Source: Lentzea nigeriaca (GTDB taxonomy: Bacteria > Actinomycetota > Actinomycetes > Mycobacteriales > Pseudonocardiaceae). From it: a stretch of 64,000 nt of DNA. The stretch is taken from the NCBI RefSeq assembly GCF_016907955.1, contig NZ_JAFBCX010000005.1, positions 496,001 to 560,000 of the forward strand. Direction: 5' to 3'. Each line of letters opens with the position of its first letter. Position 1 is the first letter of the stretch. Position numbers and translations under genes: made by a program. Below the pieces are notes generated by a model. That model did no database searches. It saw only the letters and a list, made by a program, of their open reading frames with translations, and was not told the DNA's origin. Shown piece after piece: positions 53,587-62,040 of the stretch.

Positions 53587-54195
53587 TCAGTGCAGGCCGA
53601 CACTGAACCCTTCGTCCATGACGCCGCGGTAGATCTGCGGCGCGAACGTCCGCAGCCCGTGGTCGATCGGCGCGATGAACCCCGCCGAGTCGCCGAGCGG
53701 CAGCCGGTACCCGTTCCGCACCCGGTGGAACTCCCACAGCGGCTCCATCGTCGGGTGCGCCGGCCGGAACCGCTGCGGGTCGCGCGGGTGCAGGTCGACG
53801 CGAACCATGGTGCGCCTGATCAGCGCGTCCGCCAGCTGCACCGCACGTTCCTGGGTGCGCGAGATCGAGACGGCGCCGAGCTCCTGCCAGCCGACCGCCC
53901 ACGGCATGCCCTGCGGGTCGTCGAGGCGGATGCCCTGCTGCTCGATGATCAGCTTGCGGGGTCGCGAGACGACCTTCCACTTCACCACGGCCAGCACGCC
54001 GATGCCGGTGAAGGCGATGCCGATGACGCCCGCGATGATCCCGCCGACCGGCTGACCGTCCGCGAAGGCGCTGACAGCGCCGATCAGGGCGAGGATGCCC
54101 AGGCCACCGGCGACCGTGCCGCCGATCAGCACCTTGCGGGTGTCGCTCTTGCCGAGGTCGACGACGACAGGTGGAGGCGGTCCCCAAGCGGTCAT
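53587..54195 (-). CDS. Hypothetical two-helix membrane protein in the meaB operon
   Basis: 202 residues from ATG 54195, overlapping the meaB stop (ATGA). After a Pro-rich start come two helices (VLIGGTVAGGLGILALIGAVSAFA and GIIAGVIGIAFTGIGVLAVV), then a cytosolic domain with KLIIEQQGIRLDDPQGMPWAVGWQELGAVSISRTQ, resembling a PH-like or YdbT-type membrane-associated fold. The C-terminal part is PLWEFHRVRNGYRLPL. Unknown function. A 13-bp dyad, CTACTC-A-GAGTAG, at 53555-53567 is its likely weak terminator. Confidence 0.7.
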   Translation of the reverse strand: MTAWGPPPPVVVDLGKSDTRKVLIGGTVAGGLGILALIGAVSAFADGQPVGGIIAGVIGIAFTGIGVLAVVKWKVVSRPRKLIIEQQGIRLDDPQGMPWAVGWQELGAVSISRTQERAVQLADALIRRTMVRVDLHPRDPQRFRPAHPTMEPLWEFHRVRNGYRLPLGDSAGFIAPIDHGLRTFAPQIYRGVMDEGFSVGLH

Positions 54196-55154
54196 TCCCG
54201 CAGGTTACCGCTGATCAACTGCTCCGCGGCCGCGAACGGGTCCAGCTCGCCGGACACCACGCGCTTGGCCAGCTGATCCACCGGGCCGAATCGCGTTCGC
54301 ACACGTTCAACCGCGATCGCCTCGATCTCGGCGGCCGCGCGCCGCAGCCGGCGTTCCTCGAGCTCGCCGTGCGAGGCCATCCACTCCTGGTGCCCGGTGA
54401 TGGCCTCGACGACGCGGTCCAGGCCCTCCATGCGCGCGGCGACCGTCTTCACGACAGGCGGGCGCCACAGCGGCCCTTCCCGGTCGCGGCGGCCGAGCGA
54501 GATCATGTACTTGAGGTCGCGCGCGGTCTGGTCGGCGCCGTCGCGGTCGGCCTTGTTGACCACGAACACGTCGGCGATCTCCAGGATGCCCGCCTTCGCG
54601 GCCTGGATGCCGTCGCCCATGCCCGGTGCGAGCAGCACCAGCGTGGTGTCGGCCAGAGCCACGATCTCGACCTCGGACTGACCGACGCCGACGGTTTCCA
54701 CGAGGATCACGTCGAAACCGGCCGCGTCGAGCACGCGCAACGCCTGCGGGGTGGCCCACGAGAGCCCGCCGAGGTGCCCGCGCGTGGCCATCGAACGGAT
54801 GAAGACGCCGGAATCGGTCGCGTGGTCGCCCATCCGCACGCGGTCACCCAGCAGGGCGCCGCCGGAGAAAGGGCTGGACGGGTCGACCGCGATCACCGCG
54901 ACCCGCTTGCCCTGGTCGCGATAGGCCCGCACCAGGGCGTTGGTGGACGTCGACTTGCCGACACCGGGCGCGCCGGTGATGCCGACGACCTGGGCGTCGC
55001 CCGTGTGCGGAGCGAGCGCCGCGGCCACCTCTGGCAGCTGCGAGCTCCCCTGCTCCACCAGGGAGATCAACCTGGCGACCGCGCGCGGTTCGCCCTCACG
55101 CGCGCGGTCGACCAGTCCTGCTACGTCAACAGCCTTCGCCACGCCAGAAGACAC
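54192..55154 (-). CDS. meaB: MeaB G-protein chaperone of methylmalonyl-CoA mutase
   Basis: 320 residues from GTG 55154, sharing one base with the thiolase stop (TAGTG). Walker A GITGAPGVGKSTSTNAL, switch region ALLGDRVRMGDHATDSGVFIRSMATRGHLGGL, DVILVETVGVGQSEVE and NKADRDGAD are all MeaB/ArgK signatures. It guards and reloads adenosylcobalamin in methylmalonyl-CoA mutase (or a related mutase). The mutase itself is not in this window, but Mce and Ccr are, so the pathway link is strong. Confidence 0.94.
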   Translation of the reverse strand: MSSGVAKAVDVAGLVDRAREGEPRAVARLISLVEQGSSQLPEVAAALAPHTGDAQVVGITGAPGVGKSTSTNALVRAYRDQGKRVAVIAVDPSSPFSGGALLGDRVRMGDHATDSGVFIRSMATRGHLGGLSWATPQALRVLDAAGFDVILVETVGVGQSEVEIVALADTTLVLLAPGMGDGIQAAKAGILEIADVFVVNKADRDGADQTARDLKYMISLGRRDREGPLWRPPVVKTVAARMEGLDRVVEAITGHQEWMASHGELEERRLRRAAAEIEAIAVERVRTRFGPVDQLAKRVVSGELDPFAAAEQLISGNLRE

Positions 55155-56344
55155 TAGGCCTTCGCGGGCACGCGGATGATCAGAGCGTCACCCTGACCAC
55201 CACCGCCGCACAGCGCCGCGGCACCCACGCCTCCGCCACGCCGCTGCAGCTCCAGAGCGAGGTGCAGGGCGATGCGGGCACCGGACATGCCGATCGGGTG
55301 GCCGAGCGCGATGGCGCCGCCGTTGACGTTGACCTTGTCCTCGGAGATGCCGAGCTGACGGGTCGACACGATGCCGACCGCCGCGAACGCCTCGTTGATC
55401 TCGACCAGGTCGAGGTCTGCGGGCTCGATGCCCTCCTTGGCGCAGGCGGCCTTGATGGCGTTGGACGGCTGCTCGTGCAGCGAGGCGTCGGGGCCCGCGA
55501 CGACGCCGTGGGCGCCGATCTCCGCGATCCACTCGAGGCCGAGCTCCTCGGCCTTCGCCTTGCTCATCACGACGACGGCGGCGGCACCGTCGGAGATCTG
55601 CGACGCCGAACCCGCGGTGATGGTGCCGTCCGCGGCGAACGCCGGGCGCAGCTTGCCGAGCGACTCCGCGGTGGTGTCGGCTCGCACGCCCTCGTCCGTG
55701 CTGAACAGGATCGGGTCGCCCTTGCGCTGCGGGATCGCGACCGGCGCGATCTCGGCTTCGAAGACGCCGTTCTCCGCGGCCTTCGCGGCGAGCTGGTGCG
55801 AACGCGCGGAGAACGCGTCCTGCTCCTCGCGGGTGACGCCGTAGCGGCCGTTGTACTTCTCGGTCGACGAGCCCATCGCGACCTGGTCGAACGCGCAGAA
55901 CAGGCCGTCGTGCGCCATGTGGTCCTGCAGCTGCACGTCGCCGTACTTGAACCCGCTGCGCGACTTCGGCAGCAGGTGCGGCGCCTGGGTCATCGACTCC
56001 TGGCCACCGGCCACGACGATGTCGAACTCACCCGCGCGGATGAGCTGGTCGGCGAGCGCGATGGCGTCGATGCCGGACAGGCACACCTTGTTGATGGTCA
56101 GCGCGGGCACACTCATCGGGATGCCCGCGGCGACCGCGGCCTGACGGGCGGGAATCTGGCCCGCGCCGGCGGTCAGCACCTGACCCATGATCACGTACTG
56201 CACCTGCTCGGGAGCCACGCCCGCGCGTTCCAGTGCCGCCTTGATCGCGACGCCACCGAGCTGGGCGCCGGAGAAATCCTTGAGCGATCCGAGCAGTCGC
56301 CCCATCGGGGTGCGCGCCCCGGCGACGATGACGGAACCGGACAC
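55154..56344 (-). CDS. Acetyl-CoA C-acetyltransferase (thiolase)
   Basis: 396 residues from GTG 56344 ([18 protein letters not shown]); GGAGG five bases before this GTG makes it better than the ATG at 56356. Catalytic Cys88 in TINKVCLSG, His in [10 protein letters not shown], and the second Cys in [13 protein letters not shown]. Thiolase II-type enzymes condense two acetyl-CoA to acetoacetyl-CoA or run in reverse. First gene of a minus-strand operon with meaB and the membrane protein. Position near ccrA and mce suggests feeding acetoacetyl-CoA into the ethylmalonyl-CoA route. Confidence 0.93.
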   Translation of the reverse strand: MSGSVIVAGARTPMGRLLGSLKDFSGAQLGGVAIKAALERAGVAPEQVQYVIMGQVLTAGAGQIPARQAAVAAGIPMSVPALTINKVCLSGIDAIALADQLIRAGEFDIVVAGGQESMTQAPHLLPKSRSGFKYGDVQLQDHMAHDGLFCAFDQVAMGSSTEKYNGRYGVTREEQDAFSARSHQLAAKAAENGVFEAEIAPVAIPQRKGDPILFSTDEGVRADTTAESLGKLRPAFAADGTITAGSASQISDGAAAVVVMSKAKAEELGLEWIAEIGAHGVVAGPDASLHEQPSNAIKAACAKEGIEPADLDLVEINEAFAAVGIVSTRQLGISEDKVNVNGGAIALGHPIGMSGARIALHLALELQRRGGGVGAAALCGGGGQGDALIIRVPAKA

Positions 56345-56365
56345 AGCTGCCTCCATGGAAGAGCG

Positions 56366-56375
56366 AACGGTCGTT
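56366..56375. promoter_or_regulatory. TetR-type dyad upstream of the thiolase operon
   Basis: AACG-GT-CGTT, 22 bases before the thiolase start, within the 124-base region shared with mce. The form is common for actinobacterial TetR operators; the nearby TetR gene is the natural candidate, but a different motif lies before ccrA. Confidence 0.35.
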
Positions 56376-56468
56376 AACTAGGCACCATACCCGCGGCTAC
56401 TGGGCGGTAATCGTGTGAGACCACGCACAGAGACACCTGCACCGATCAGGTAGATACCCTTCCTTGCC

Positions 56469-56909
56469 ATGAACGCAGAACTCGCTCGATTCGTGACCGC
56501 GATCGACCATGTGGGCATCGCGGTGCCCGACCTCGACGTGGCCATCGCGTTCTACCGCGACAACTTCGGCCTCGAGGTCGCACACGAAGAGGTGAACGAG
56601 GAGCAGGGCGTGCGCGAGGCGATGCTGCACGCGCCCGGCGACCACGACGGCACGGCGATCCAGCTGCTGGCCCCGCTGAACGAGAACTCGACGATCGCCA
56701 AGTTCATCGGCCGTTCCGGTCCAGGCCTGCAGCAGCTCGCCTACCGGGTGTCCGATGTGGACGTCGCGGCGGACGCACTGCGCGCCAAGGGCCTGCGCCT
56801 GCTCTACGACGCGGCCAAGCGCGGCACGTCGAACAGCCGCGTCAACTTCGTGCACCCCAAGGACGCGGGTGGCGTGCTCATCGAGCTGGTCGAGCCAGCA
56901 GAGCACTAG
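56469..56909 (+). CDS. mce: Methylmalonyl-CoA epimerase
   Basis: 146 residues from ATG 56469. A VOC-fold enzyme: TAIDHVGIAVPDLDVAIAFYRDNFGLEVAHEE, GTAIQLLAPLNENSTIAKFI and GLQQLAYRVSDVDVAADALRAKG, ending in NFVHPKDAGGVLIELVEP. The metal ligands (His14, the Gln in AIQLL, His in LQQLAYRV replaced by Gln-Gln, and Glu in VLIELVE) can be followed. It interconverts (2R)- and (2S)-methylmalonyl-CoA. Divergent from the thiolase-meaB operon; its last 32 bases overlap the convergent TetR gene. Confidence 0.93.
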   Translation: MNAELARFVTAIDHVGIAVPDLDVAIAFYRDNFGLEVAHEEVNEEQGVREAMLHAPGDHDGTAIQLLAPLNENSTIAKFIGRSGPGLQQLAYRVSDVDVAADALRAKGLRLLYDAAKRGTSNSRVNFVHPKDAGGVLIELVEPAEH

Positions 56910-57453
56910 CCACGAAGGTCAGTTCGTCGTCGATCGGGTCCTCCTCGTCGCTGTGCCGTGCCACCGAGTGCCGGTAGCTCACGGCCAGCGCGAGGAGTGC
57001 CGCGGCCGCTTCGACGTCCTTGATCGCCACCGCTGCCCCACCCGCCGCGAGGATGACCTGTTTGATCTGCGCCGCGACGTTGTCGTAGCGCGCCTGCATC
57101 GCGTCGCGGACAGCTGAATGCGTATCCGCTTCACGCCACAGCAGGTGTGACAGCAGGGGCGAGGCGTTCAGGCGCGCGTCGAGTGCCGCGACGAGCCTTC
57201 TGAGCGACTCCGCGATGTCCCCGGCCACGACGACCCTGCGGTGGTCGACGGTGCTGTCGGGCAACCGCGCGACCAGTGCGGCCAGCAGATCCTTCTTGCG
57301 GTTGAAGTAATAGTGCACCAGGCCTTTGGGCACGCCGGCGCGTTCGGCGATGCGCGAGGTCGGGGTGGCGTCGAAGCCGGAGTCGGCGAACAGCTCCTCG
57401 GCCGCGGCCAGGATGCGCTCCTTGGCCGAATCCTCCACGCGGTCCTCCAACAC
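56878..57453 (-). CDS. TetR family transcriptional regulator
   Basis: 191 residues from GTG 57453. Helix-turn-helix AKERILAAAEELFADSGFDATPTSRIAERAGVPKGLVHYYFNRKKDLLAALVARLP at 9-65, followed by an all-helical ligand domain. The HYYFNRKKDLL motif is typical. It sits between mce and ccrA and may bind the palindrome at 57959-57976 and/or the dyad at 56366, with an acyl-CoA as effector; this is inference from location only. Confidence 0.9.
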   Translation of the reverse strand: MLEDRVEDSAKERILAAAEELFADSGFDATPTSRIAERAGVPKGLVHYYFNRKKDLLAALVARLPDSTVDHRRVVVAGDIAESLRRLVAALDARLNASPLLSHLLWREADTHSAVRDAMQARYDNVAAQIKQVILAAGGAAVAIKDVEAAAALLALAVSYRHSVARHSDEEDPIDDELTFVASALLARPAR

Positions 57454-57459
57454 GAGGAT

Positions 57460-57487
57460 GTGGGCCCAAGAACGCTCCTGGGCCCAC
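57460..57487 (-). terminator. Hairpin between the SPW gene and tetR
   Basis: GTGGGCCCA (57460-57468) pairs with TGGGCCCAC (57479-57487). It lies 14 bases past the SPW-protein stop and six bases before the tetR start, so it can end the first transcript and may also affect tetR translation. Confidence 0.6.
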
Positions 57488-57501
57488 GGTTTTCTGGTTG
57501 A

Positions 57502-57858
57502 TCAGTGCGGTAGCACCCTCGAGTGAGCGGCGTTCGCGGCAGGCATCGCCAGTGCCCCCGCGGCAACGGTGAGCACGCCACCGACCCAGGAGACCCACGA
57601 GGCCGCCGTCATGTCGGTGTAGCTCATCACCCACGGCGAGATGAACAGCAGTGCTCCGAGCACCATCTGCACGTACTCCCCGTAGATCATCGCGGGCATG
57701 GCGAGTTCGACGAGTCCGTCGATCGCGATGAGCGCGCCGAGCACGATCATCGTCCACATGGCCGCGTTCGAGGTGTCCACGACGAGCGGAGAGAGCAGCA
57801 CCAGCACGCCGATACCCACCTCGGCCCAGTCCTGCCACCTGGTCCACGCCTTGGCCAT
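57502..57858 (-). CDS. SPW-repeat membrane protein
   Basis: 118 residues from ATG 57858 (MAKAWTRWQDW), with AGGAGG ten bases upstream; a GTG further out is less likely. Two SPW-type units, GVLVLLSPLVVDTSNAAMWT and GALLFISPWVMSYTDMTAA, each with paired helices, give four membrane segments. The WQDWAEVGIG start is characteristic of SPW-repeat proteins. No function is known for the family. Divergent from ccrA. Confidence 0.88.
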   Translation of the reverse strand: MAKAWTRWQDWAEVGIGVLVLLSPLVVDTSNAAMWTMIVLGALIAIDGLVELAMPAMIYGEYVQMVLGALLFISPWVMSYTDMTAASWVSWVGGVLTVAAGALAMPAANAAHSRVLPH

Positions 57859-57958
57859 CTCCACACACCTCCTTCTCGGACACCTCCGATGCTCCTCCTT
57901 GGTTGGCCGCCCGGTCAACACTTCTGAGTGGAATCCCTCACAAGCAGGATTCTGAATC

Positions 57959-57976
57959 GGTTACTCCTGAGTAACC
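57959..57976. promoter_or_regulatory. Perfect 18-bp operator-like palindrome upstream of ccrA
   Basis: GGTTACTC-CT-GAGTAACC, eight-base arms, 44 bases before the ccrA start in the divergent SPW/ccrA region. Highly symmetric, AT-containing and well placed to block or activate the ccrA promoter. The regulator is unknown; the neighbouring TetR protein is the first candidate. Confidence 0.6.
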
Positions 57977-58020
57977 TCCGGCAACCTGCGACTATCCCTC
58001 ACTTGGGAAGGAATGCCGCC

Positions 58021-59334
58021 GTGCAGAAGATCCTTGACGCGATCCTGGCCGACGAGCTGGACGCGATCGGTTCCTTGGACGTTCCGGAGAGCTATCGGGG
58101 CGTGACGGTGCACGCGGACGAGGCCGACATGTTCTCGGGCCTCGAGACGCGGGACAAGGACCCGCGCAAGTCGCTGCACGTCGACGAGGTCGCCACGCCG
58201 GAGCTCGGCCCTGGTGAGGCGCTGGTCGCCGTCATGGCCTCCGCGATCAACTACAACACCGTGTGGACCTCGATCTTCGAGCCCGTGTCCACGTTCGGCT
58301 TCCTGCGCAAGCTGGGTGGCCGCCACGACCTGCCGTACCACGTCGTCGGCTCGGACCTGGCCGGCGTCGTCGTGCGTGTCGGTCCCGGCGTCACCGCGTG
58401 GAAGCCGGGCGACCGCGTCGTGGCGCACTGTCTGGACGTGCCGCTGGAGGCACCGGACGGGCACAACGACACGATGCTCGACCCGCAGCAGCGGATCTGG
58501 GGCTTCGAGACCAACTTCGGCGGTCTCGCGGACCTCGCTCTGGTGAAGTCGAACCAGCTGATGCCGATGCCGAAGCACCTCACGTGGGAGGAGGCCGCCT
58601 CCCCCGGTCTGGTCAACTCCACCGCGTACCGCCAGCTGGTGTCCGTGAACGGCGCCAACATGAAGCAGGGCGACACGGTCCTGATCTGGGGCGCGTCCGG
58701 CGGTCTCGGCTCGTACGCCACGCAGTTCGCGCTGAACGGTGGCGCGACGCCGATCTGCGTCGTTTCCTCGCCGGAGAAGGCGGAGATCGTCAGGTCCATG
58801 GGCGCCGAGCTGATCATCGACCGGTCGGCCGAGGGCTACAAGTTCTGGAAGAACGAGCACGAGCAGGACCCGCGCGAGTGGAAGCGCTTCGGCGCGAAGA
58901 TCCGCGAGCTGACCGGCGGCGAGGACCCGGACATCGTGTTCGAGCACCCCGGCCGCGAGACGTTCGGCGCCTCGGTCTTCGTGGCGCGCAAGGGCGGCAA
59001 GATCGTGACGTGTGCGTCGACCTCCGGGTACATGCACCAGTACGACAACCGCTACCTGTGGATGAACCTGAAGTCGATCATCTCCTCGCACTTCGCGAAC
59101 TACCGCGAGGCGTGGGAGGCGAACCGCTTGATCGCCAAGGGAAAGATCCACCCGACAGTGTCCAAGGTGTACTCGTTGGACGAAACGGGCCAGGCCGCGC
59201 ACGACGTGCACCGCAACGTGCACCAGGGCAAGGTCGGCGTGCTGTGCCTTGCGCCGGAAGAGGGTTTGGGTGTTCTCGATCACGAGATGCGCGCGAAGCA
59301 CCTCACGGCCATCAACCGATTCCGGGGTGTGTGA
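58021..59334 (+). CDS. ccrA: Crotonyl-CoA carboxylase/reductase
   Basis: 437 residues from GTG 58021, with GGGAAGGA upstream. An MDR-family enzyme that reduces crotonyl-CoA with NADPH and captures CO2 to form ethylmalonyl-CoA. Family-specific blocks: MASAINYNTVWTSIFEPV, HVVGSDLAGVVVRVGPGV, GFETNFGGLADLALVKSNQL with the Phe162-Glu163 pair that resembles the CO2 pocket of characterised Ccr enzymes, IWGASGGLGSYATQFAL for NADPH, and CASTSGYMHQYDNRYLWM. With thiolase, mce and meaB close by it marks an ethylmalonyl-CoA pathway locus, either for acetate assimilation or for extender units. Confidence 0.95.
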   Translation: MQKILDAILADELDAIGSLDVPESYRGVTVHADEADMFSGLETRDKDPRKSLHVDEVATPELGPGEALVAVMASAINYNTVWTSIFEPVSTFGFLRKLGGRHDLPYHVVGSDLAGVVVRVGPGVTAWKPGDRVVAHCLDVPLEAPDGHNDTMLDPQQRIWGFETNFGGLADLALVKSNQLMPMPKHLTWEEAASPGLVNSTAYRQLVSVNGANMKQGDTVLIWGASGGLGSYATQFALNGGATPICVVSSPEKAEIVRSMGAELIIDRSAEGYKFWKNEHEQDPREWKRFGAKIRELTGGEDPDIVFEHPGRETFGASVFVARKGGKIVTCASTSGYMHQYDNRYLWMNLKSIISSHFANYREAWEANRLIAKGKIHPTVSKVYSLDETGQAAHDVHRNVHQGKVGVLCLAPEEGLGVLDHEMRAKHLTAINRFRGV

Positions 59335-59370
59335 CCTTCCGGGGTTACCCGAACGGGTAGCGTGAGGGGC

Positions 59371-60657
59371 ATGGGCCTCGCCGACGACCGTGACCTCGTC
59401 CCACTGGGATCCGGCTTCGACATCGTCAAGCGCGGGTACGACCGCGCCCAGGTCGAGGATCATCTCGAACGCCTCGACTCGGACCTGCGGCTGCTCGCCG
59501 CGGACCGTGATGCCGCCGTGTCCCAGACGTCCGACCTGGCGCGCCAGCTGGAAGCCGCACGCTCGGAGATGTCCGAGCTGCGCAACCAGGTGGAGCGCCT
59601 GTCGCTGCCGCCGACGACGCTGGAGGGGCTCTCCGAGCGCCTCCAGCGCATGCTGCGGCTGGCCCAGGACGAGGCCAACGAGATCAAGGCTCGTGCCGAA
59701 GCGGAGGGCGGGCACATCCGCGCCAAGGCGGAAGCCGACGCGAGTGTGCTCCGTCAGCGCTACGAGAAGCTGATCGCCGAGCTCGACGAACGCCGTGCGG
59801 CCATGGAGGCCGAGCACAAGGGCGTGCTGGAGACGGCCCGCGCCGAGGCCGAGAAGATCGTCTCCGAGGCCGAGGCAGCCGCCCGCAAGATCGCCGACGA
59901 GTCCGAGGCCCGCCGCGTGACCGTCGAGGAGGACTTCGAGATCGCGATGGCGGCCCGCCGCAGCGAGGCGATGGCCACCCTCGCACAGCAGGAGGCCACC
60001 TCGAAGGCCGAGGCCGACCGCCGCCTGCGCGAGGCAGCCGACGAGGCCGCGCGCGTCCGTGCGGCCATCACAGCCGAGCAGACGTCGTCCAAGGCCGAAG
60101 CCGAACGCCGCGTCCGCGAGGCCACCGAAGAGGCCAACCGCCGCCGCCACGACTCGATCACCGAGGCCACGGCCCGCATCCAGGAGGCCACCGACGAGGC
60201 GAACCGCCGCGTCCGCGAGGCCACCGAGGAAGCCAACCGCCGCACCACCGCCGCCACCGAGCGCGTCGACCAGCTCCGCACCCTGCGCAACCGCCTCTCG
60301 CACCAGCTGCACAACGTGCGGACGGCACTGCAGGAGGTCATGCCGCTGCTCGACCCGGTGGAGGAGGAGAAGGAGCCGCCGGCCGGGACGCAGGACGCGT
60401 CGCAGGTGCCCGCGCAGCAGGCTCCTGCCCAGTCAGCGCAGGCCGCACCGGCTCCCGCCGCTCCTGCGCAGGCCCAGTCGGCTCCTGCTCAGCCCGCGGC
60501 GCCTCAGGCCGCGCCCGGCTCTCCGGCTCCCGCCGCTGCGGCTCAGCCCGCGGCACCCCAGGCCACCCCCGCTGCGCCAGCCAAGCCCGCTGAGGCGAAG
60601 CCGGTGGACGGTCCGACCACCAAGATCGCGCGGCCGCAGCCGGCCAAGAAGGCCTGA
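59371..60657 (+). CDS. DivIVA-domain coiled-coil protein with Ala/Pro-rich tail
   Basis: 428 residues from ATG 59371; a GTG three codons upstream is possible. Residues about 12-45 are a DivIVA-type head (GFDIVKRGYDRAQVEDHLERLD). Residues 50-320 are a long coiled coil with degenerate ten-residue units REATEEANRR repeated at 240-300. Residues 330-428 are Ala/Pro/Gln low complexity ending in a basic patch. Such proteins form polar or filament-like scaffolds in actinomycetes. The position directly after ccrA is, as far as I recall, common in the group. A hairpin terminator follows at 60672. Confidence 0.85.
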   Translation: MGLADDRDLVPLGSGFDIVKRGYDRAQVEDHLERLDSDLRLLAADRDAAVSQTSDLARQLEAARSEMSELRNQVERLSLPPTTLEGLSERLQRMLRLAQDEANEIKARAEAEGGHIRAKAEADASVLRQRYEKLIAELDERRAAMEAEHKGVLETARAEAEKIVSEAEAAARKIADESEARRVTVEEDFEIAMAARRSEAMATLAQQEATSKAEADRRLREAADEAARVRAAITAEQTSSKAEAERRVREATEEANRRRHDSITEATARIQEATDEANRRVREATEEANRRTTAATERVDQLRTLRNRLSHQLHNVRTALQEVMPLLDPVEEEKEPPAGTQDASQVPAQQAPAQSAQAAPAPAAPAQAQSAPAQPAAPQAAPGSPAPAAAAQPAAPQATPAAPAKPAEAKPVDGPTTKIARPQPAKKA

Positions 60658-60671
60658 CGCCGCAAGCTCAC

Positions 60672-60693
60672 GCCGGGGCCCAGAGGCCCCGGC
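60672..60693 (+). terminator. Hairpin terminator after the DivIVA-type gene
   Basis: GCCGGGGCC (60672-60680), loop CAGA, GGCCCCGGC (60685-60693), 14 bases past the stop codon. Confidence 0.8.
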
Positions 60694-60713
60694 AAGGTCG
60701 CCCTGCTGGGCTT

Positions 60714-60874
60714 GGCGTCTGCAAGTACCACCAACTCCTGATCGAATCGCCGCCAGCTACACCCAACTGGTTCGTCCTCTGGCGGACCTTCGGTGCGCCG
60801 GTGCGGCCGATGCACCGCGAGTTGGCGGTGGAAAAGTGCTGGTTGATCTTGAGTTGGTGGTACTTGCAGACGCC
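60714..60874. repeat. 161-bp element bounded by perfect 24-bp inverted repeats
   Basis: The left end 60714-60737 begins GGCGTCTGCAAGTACC and the right end 60851-60874 is its exact reverse complement (24 of 24); a further GATC pairs inside. The 113-base core has no ORF of coding character and contains smaller dyads (CGGTGC/GCACCG). It fills the gap between two convergent genes, the DivIVA-type gene and the phosphatase gene. It has the size and shape of a MITE-like or long-stem structured element; no target-site duplication is visible. Confidence 0.75.
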
Positions 60875-60882
60875 GTGGGCGG

Positions 60883-61410
60883 TCAGCGGGTCATCTCGTA
60901 GATCGCGGGCATCGGCATCGCGTGGAGGAACTTCATGTCCGCGTGATGCCCTGCCGCGAGCAACGCACGTGACACGAACATCCCGTGCGACCCGACCAGC
61001 ACCGTCGCATCCGGGTACTCCTCAGCTATGCGCGCCAACGCCTTGTCCGCCCGCGCGGTCAGCTCGTCGAGGCTCTCGCCGTCGCCGTGCGCCGAGCCGG
61101 GATTCGCCCAGCTGTGAAGGCACTGCGCCACGAAGTCAGCACTCGGCACCAGCCCCGACCTCCACTCCCGCAACTCCGGCCAGGTCACCATATCGAGTCC
61201 CAGCGCCTCCGCGGCCGGCGTGACCGTCTGCACCGCCCGCAGCAGCGGGCTCGACAGCACCGCCACCGGCGCATAACCCACCAGGCGCGGCACCAGATCC
61301 CGAGCGGACGCGAGGCCCTCCAGCTTCAAGGGCCGCTCGTCGGAGTCCGGCACACCGAACTCCGGCAGCACGGGCCGCGCATGACGCACCAATACGATTC
61401 GAGTGGGCAT
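60883..61410 (-). CDS. Histidine phosphatase family protein (phosphoglycerate-mutase-like)
   Basis: 175 residues from ATG 61410 (MPTRIVLVRHARPVLPEFG); in-frame ATGs three and four codons upstream are alternatives. The RHA motif carries the phospho-acceptor His. PLLRAVQTVTPAAEALG and LREWRSG continue the family, and VLVGSHGMFVSRALL contains the second catalytic His. Single-domain cytosolic phosphatase of unknown substrate. Its first codons face the GNAT gene, and part of this 5' region was copied in the downstream duplication. Confidence 0.88.
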   Translation of the reverse strand: MPTRIVLVRHARPVLPEFGVPDSDERPLKLEGLASARDLVPRLVGYAPVAVLSSPLLRAVQTVTPAAEALGLDMVTWPELREWRSGLVPSADFVAQCLHSWANPGSAHGDGESLDELTARADKALARIAEEYPDATVLVGSHGMFVSRALLAAGHHADMKFLHAMPMPAIYEMTR

Positions 61411-61432
61411 ACCACTCATCATGGGGGAAATG

Positions 61433-61975
61433 ATGTTCGTGAGGTCATTGGGCGACGGCGCCGAGTTGCGCCCGTTGGAACCCTGGCAGGCGGAAGAGTT
61501 CTTCGCGCACATCGAGCGCGGGCGGGAGTTCATCGCGCAGCACATCGCGTTCGCGGACGCGGCGAAGGACCTCGACAGCGCGCGGAAACTGTTGCAGCGC
61601 TACGCCGACAACACGGCCGCGGACACCGCGCGCATCTGTGGGATCTGGCTCGACGACAAGCTGGTCGGAGGCGTGATGCTCCGGCAGATGGACGTTCCTC
61701 AGGGTCTGGCCGAGGTCGGCTGCTGGCTGGAACCGTCCGCGACCGGCAAGGGGCTGATCACCAAGGCTTCACGGATGATCATCGACTGGGCGATTCGCGA
61801 GCGTGGCATGTATCGGGTCGAGTGGCGGGTGTCGTCGGAGAACGCGCCCAGCATCGCGGTCGCGCAAAGGCTCGGCATGGTCAAGGACGGTGTGCTGCGC
61901 AAGTACTTCCTGTACCGCGGGGTCCGGCAGGACCTCGAGGTGTGGTCGGTGCTGGCACCGGAGTGGGAGAACTGA
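61433..61975 (+). CDS. GNAT N-acetyltransferase, RimJ/RimL type (copy 1)
   Basis: 180 residues from the second ATG of ATGATG at 61433, chosen because the duplicate starts at the same residue and GGGGGAAA gives correct spacing. RimJ-like: ELRPLEPWQAEEFFAHIERGREFIAQHI, GIWLDDKLVGGVMLRQMD, EVGCWLEPSATGKGLITKA as the acetyl-CoA site, and ENAPSIAVAQRLGMVKDGVLRKY. It probably acetylates a protein N-terminus or an amino sugar or antibiotic; no substrate evidence. The sister gene follows 65 bases later. Confidence 0.9.
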   Translation: MFVRSLGDGAELRPLEPWQAEEFFAHIERGREFIAQHIAFADAAKDLDSARKLLQRYADNTAADTARICGIWLDDKLVGGVMLRQMDVPQGLAEVGCWLEPSATGKGLITKASRMIIDWAIRERGMYRVEWRVSSENAPSIAVAQRLGMVKDGVLRKYFLYRGVRQDLEVWSVLAPEWEN

Positions 61976-62040
61976 CGGACTGTGCATTACGCACCAATAC
62001 GATTCGTGCGGGCACACCACTCGATCACGCGGGGGAAACG

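Noticed and set aside
60714-60874. Insertion sequence
   Set aside because: No transposase ORF, and no direct repeats found immediately outside the inverted ends; kept as a repeat element only.
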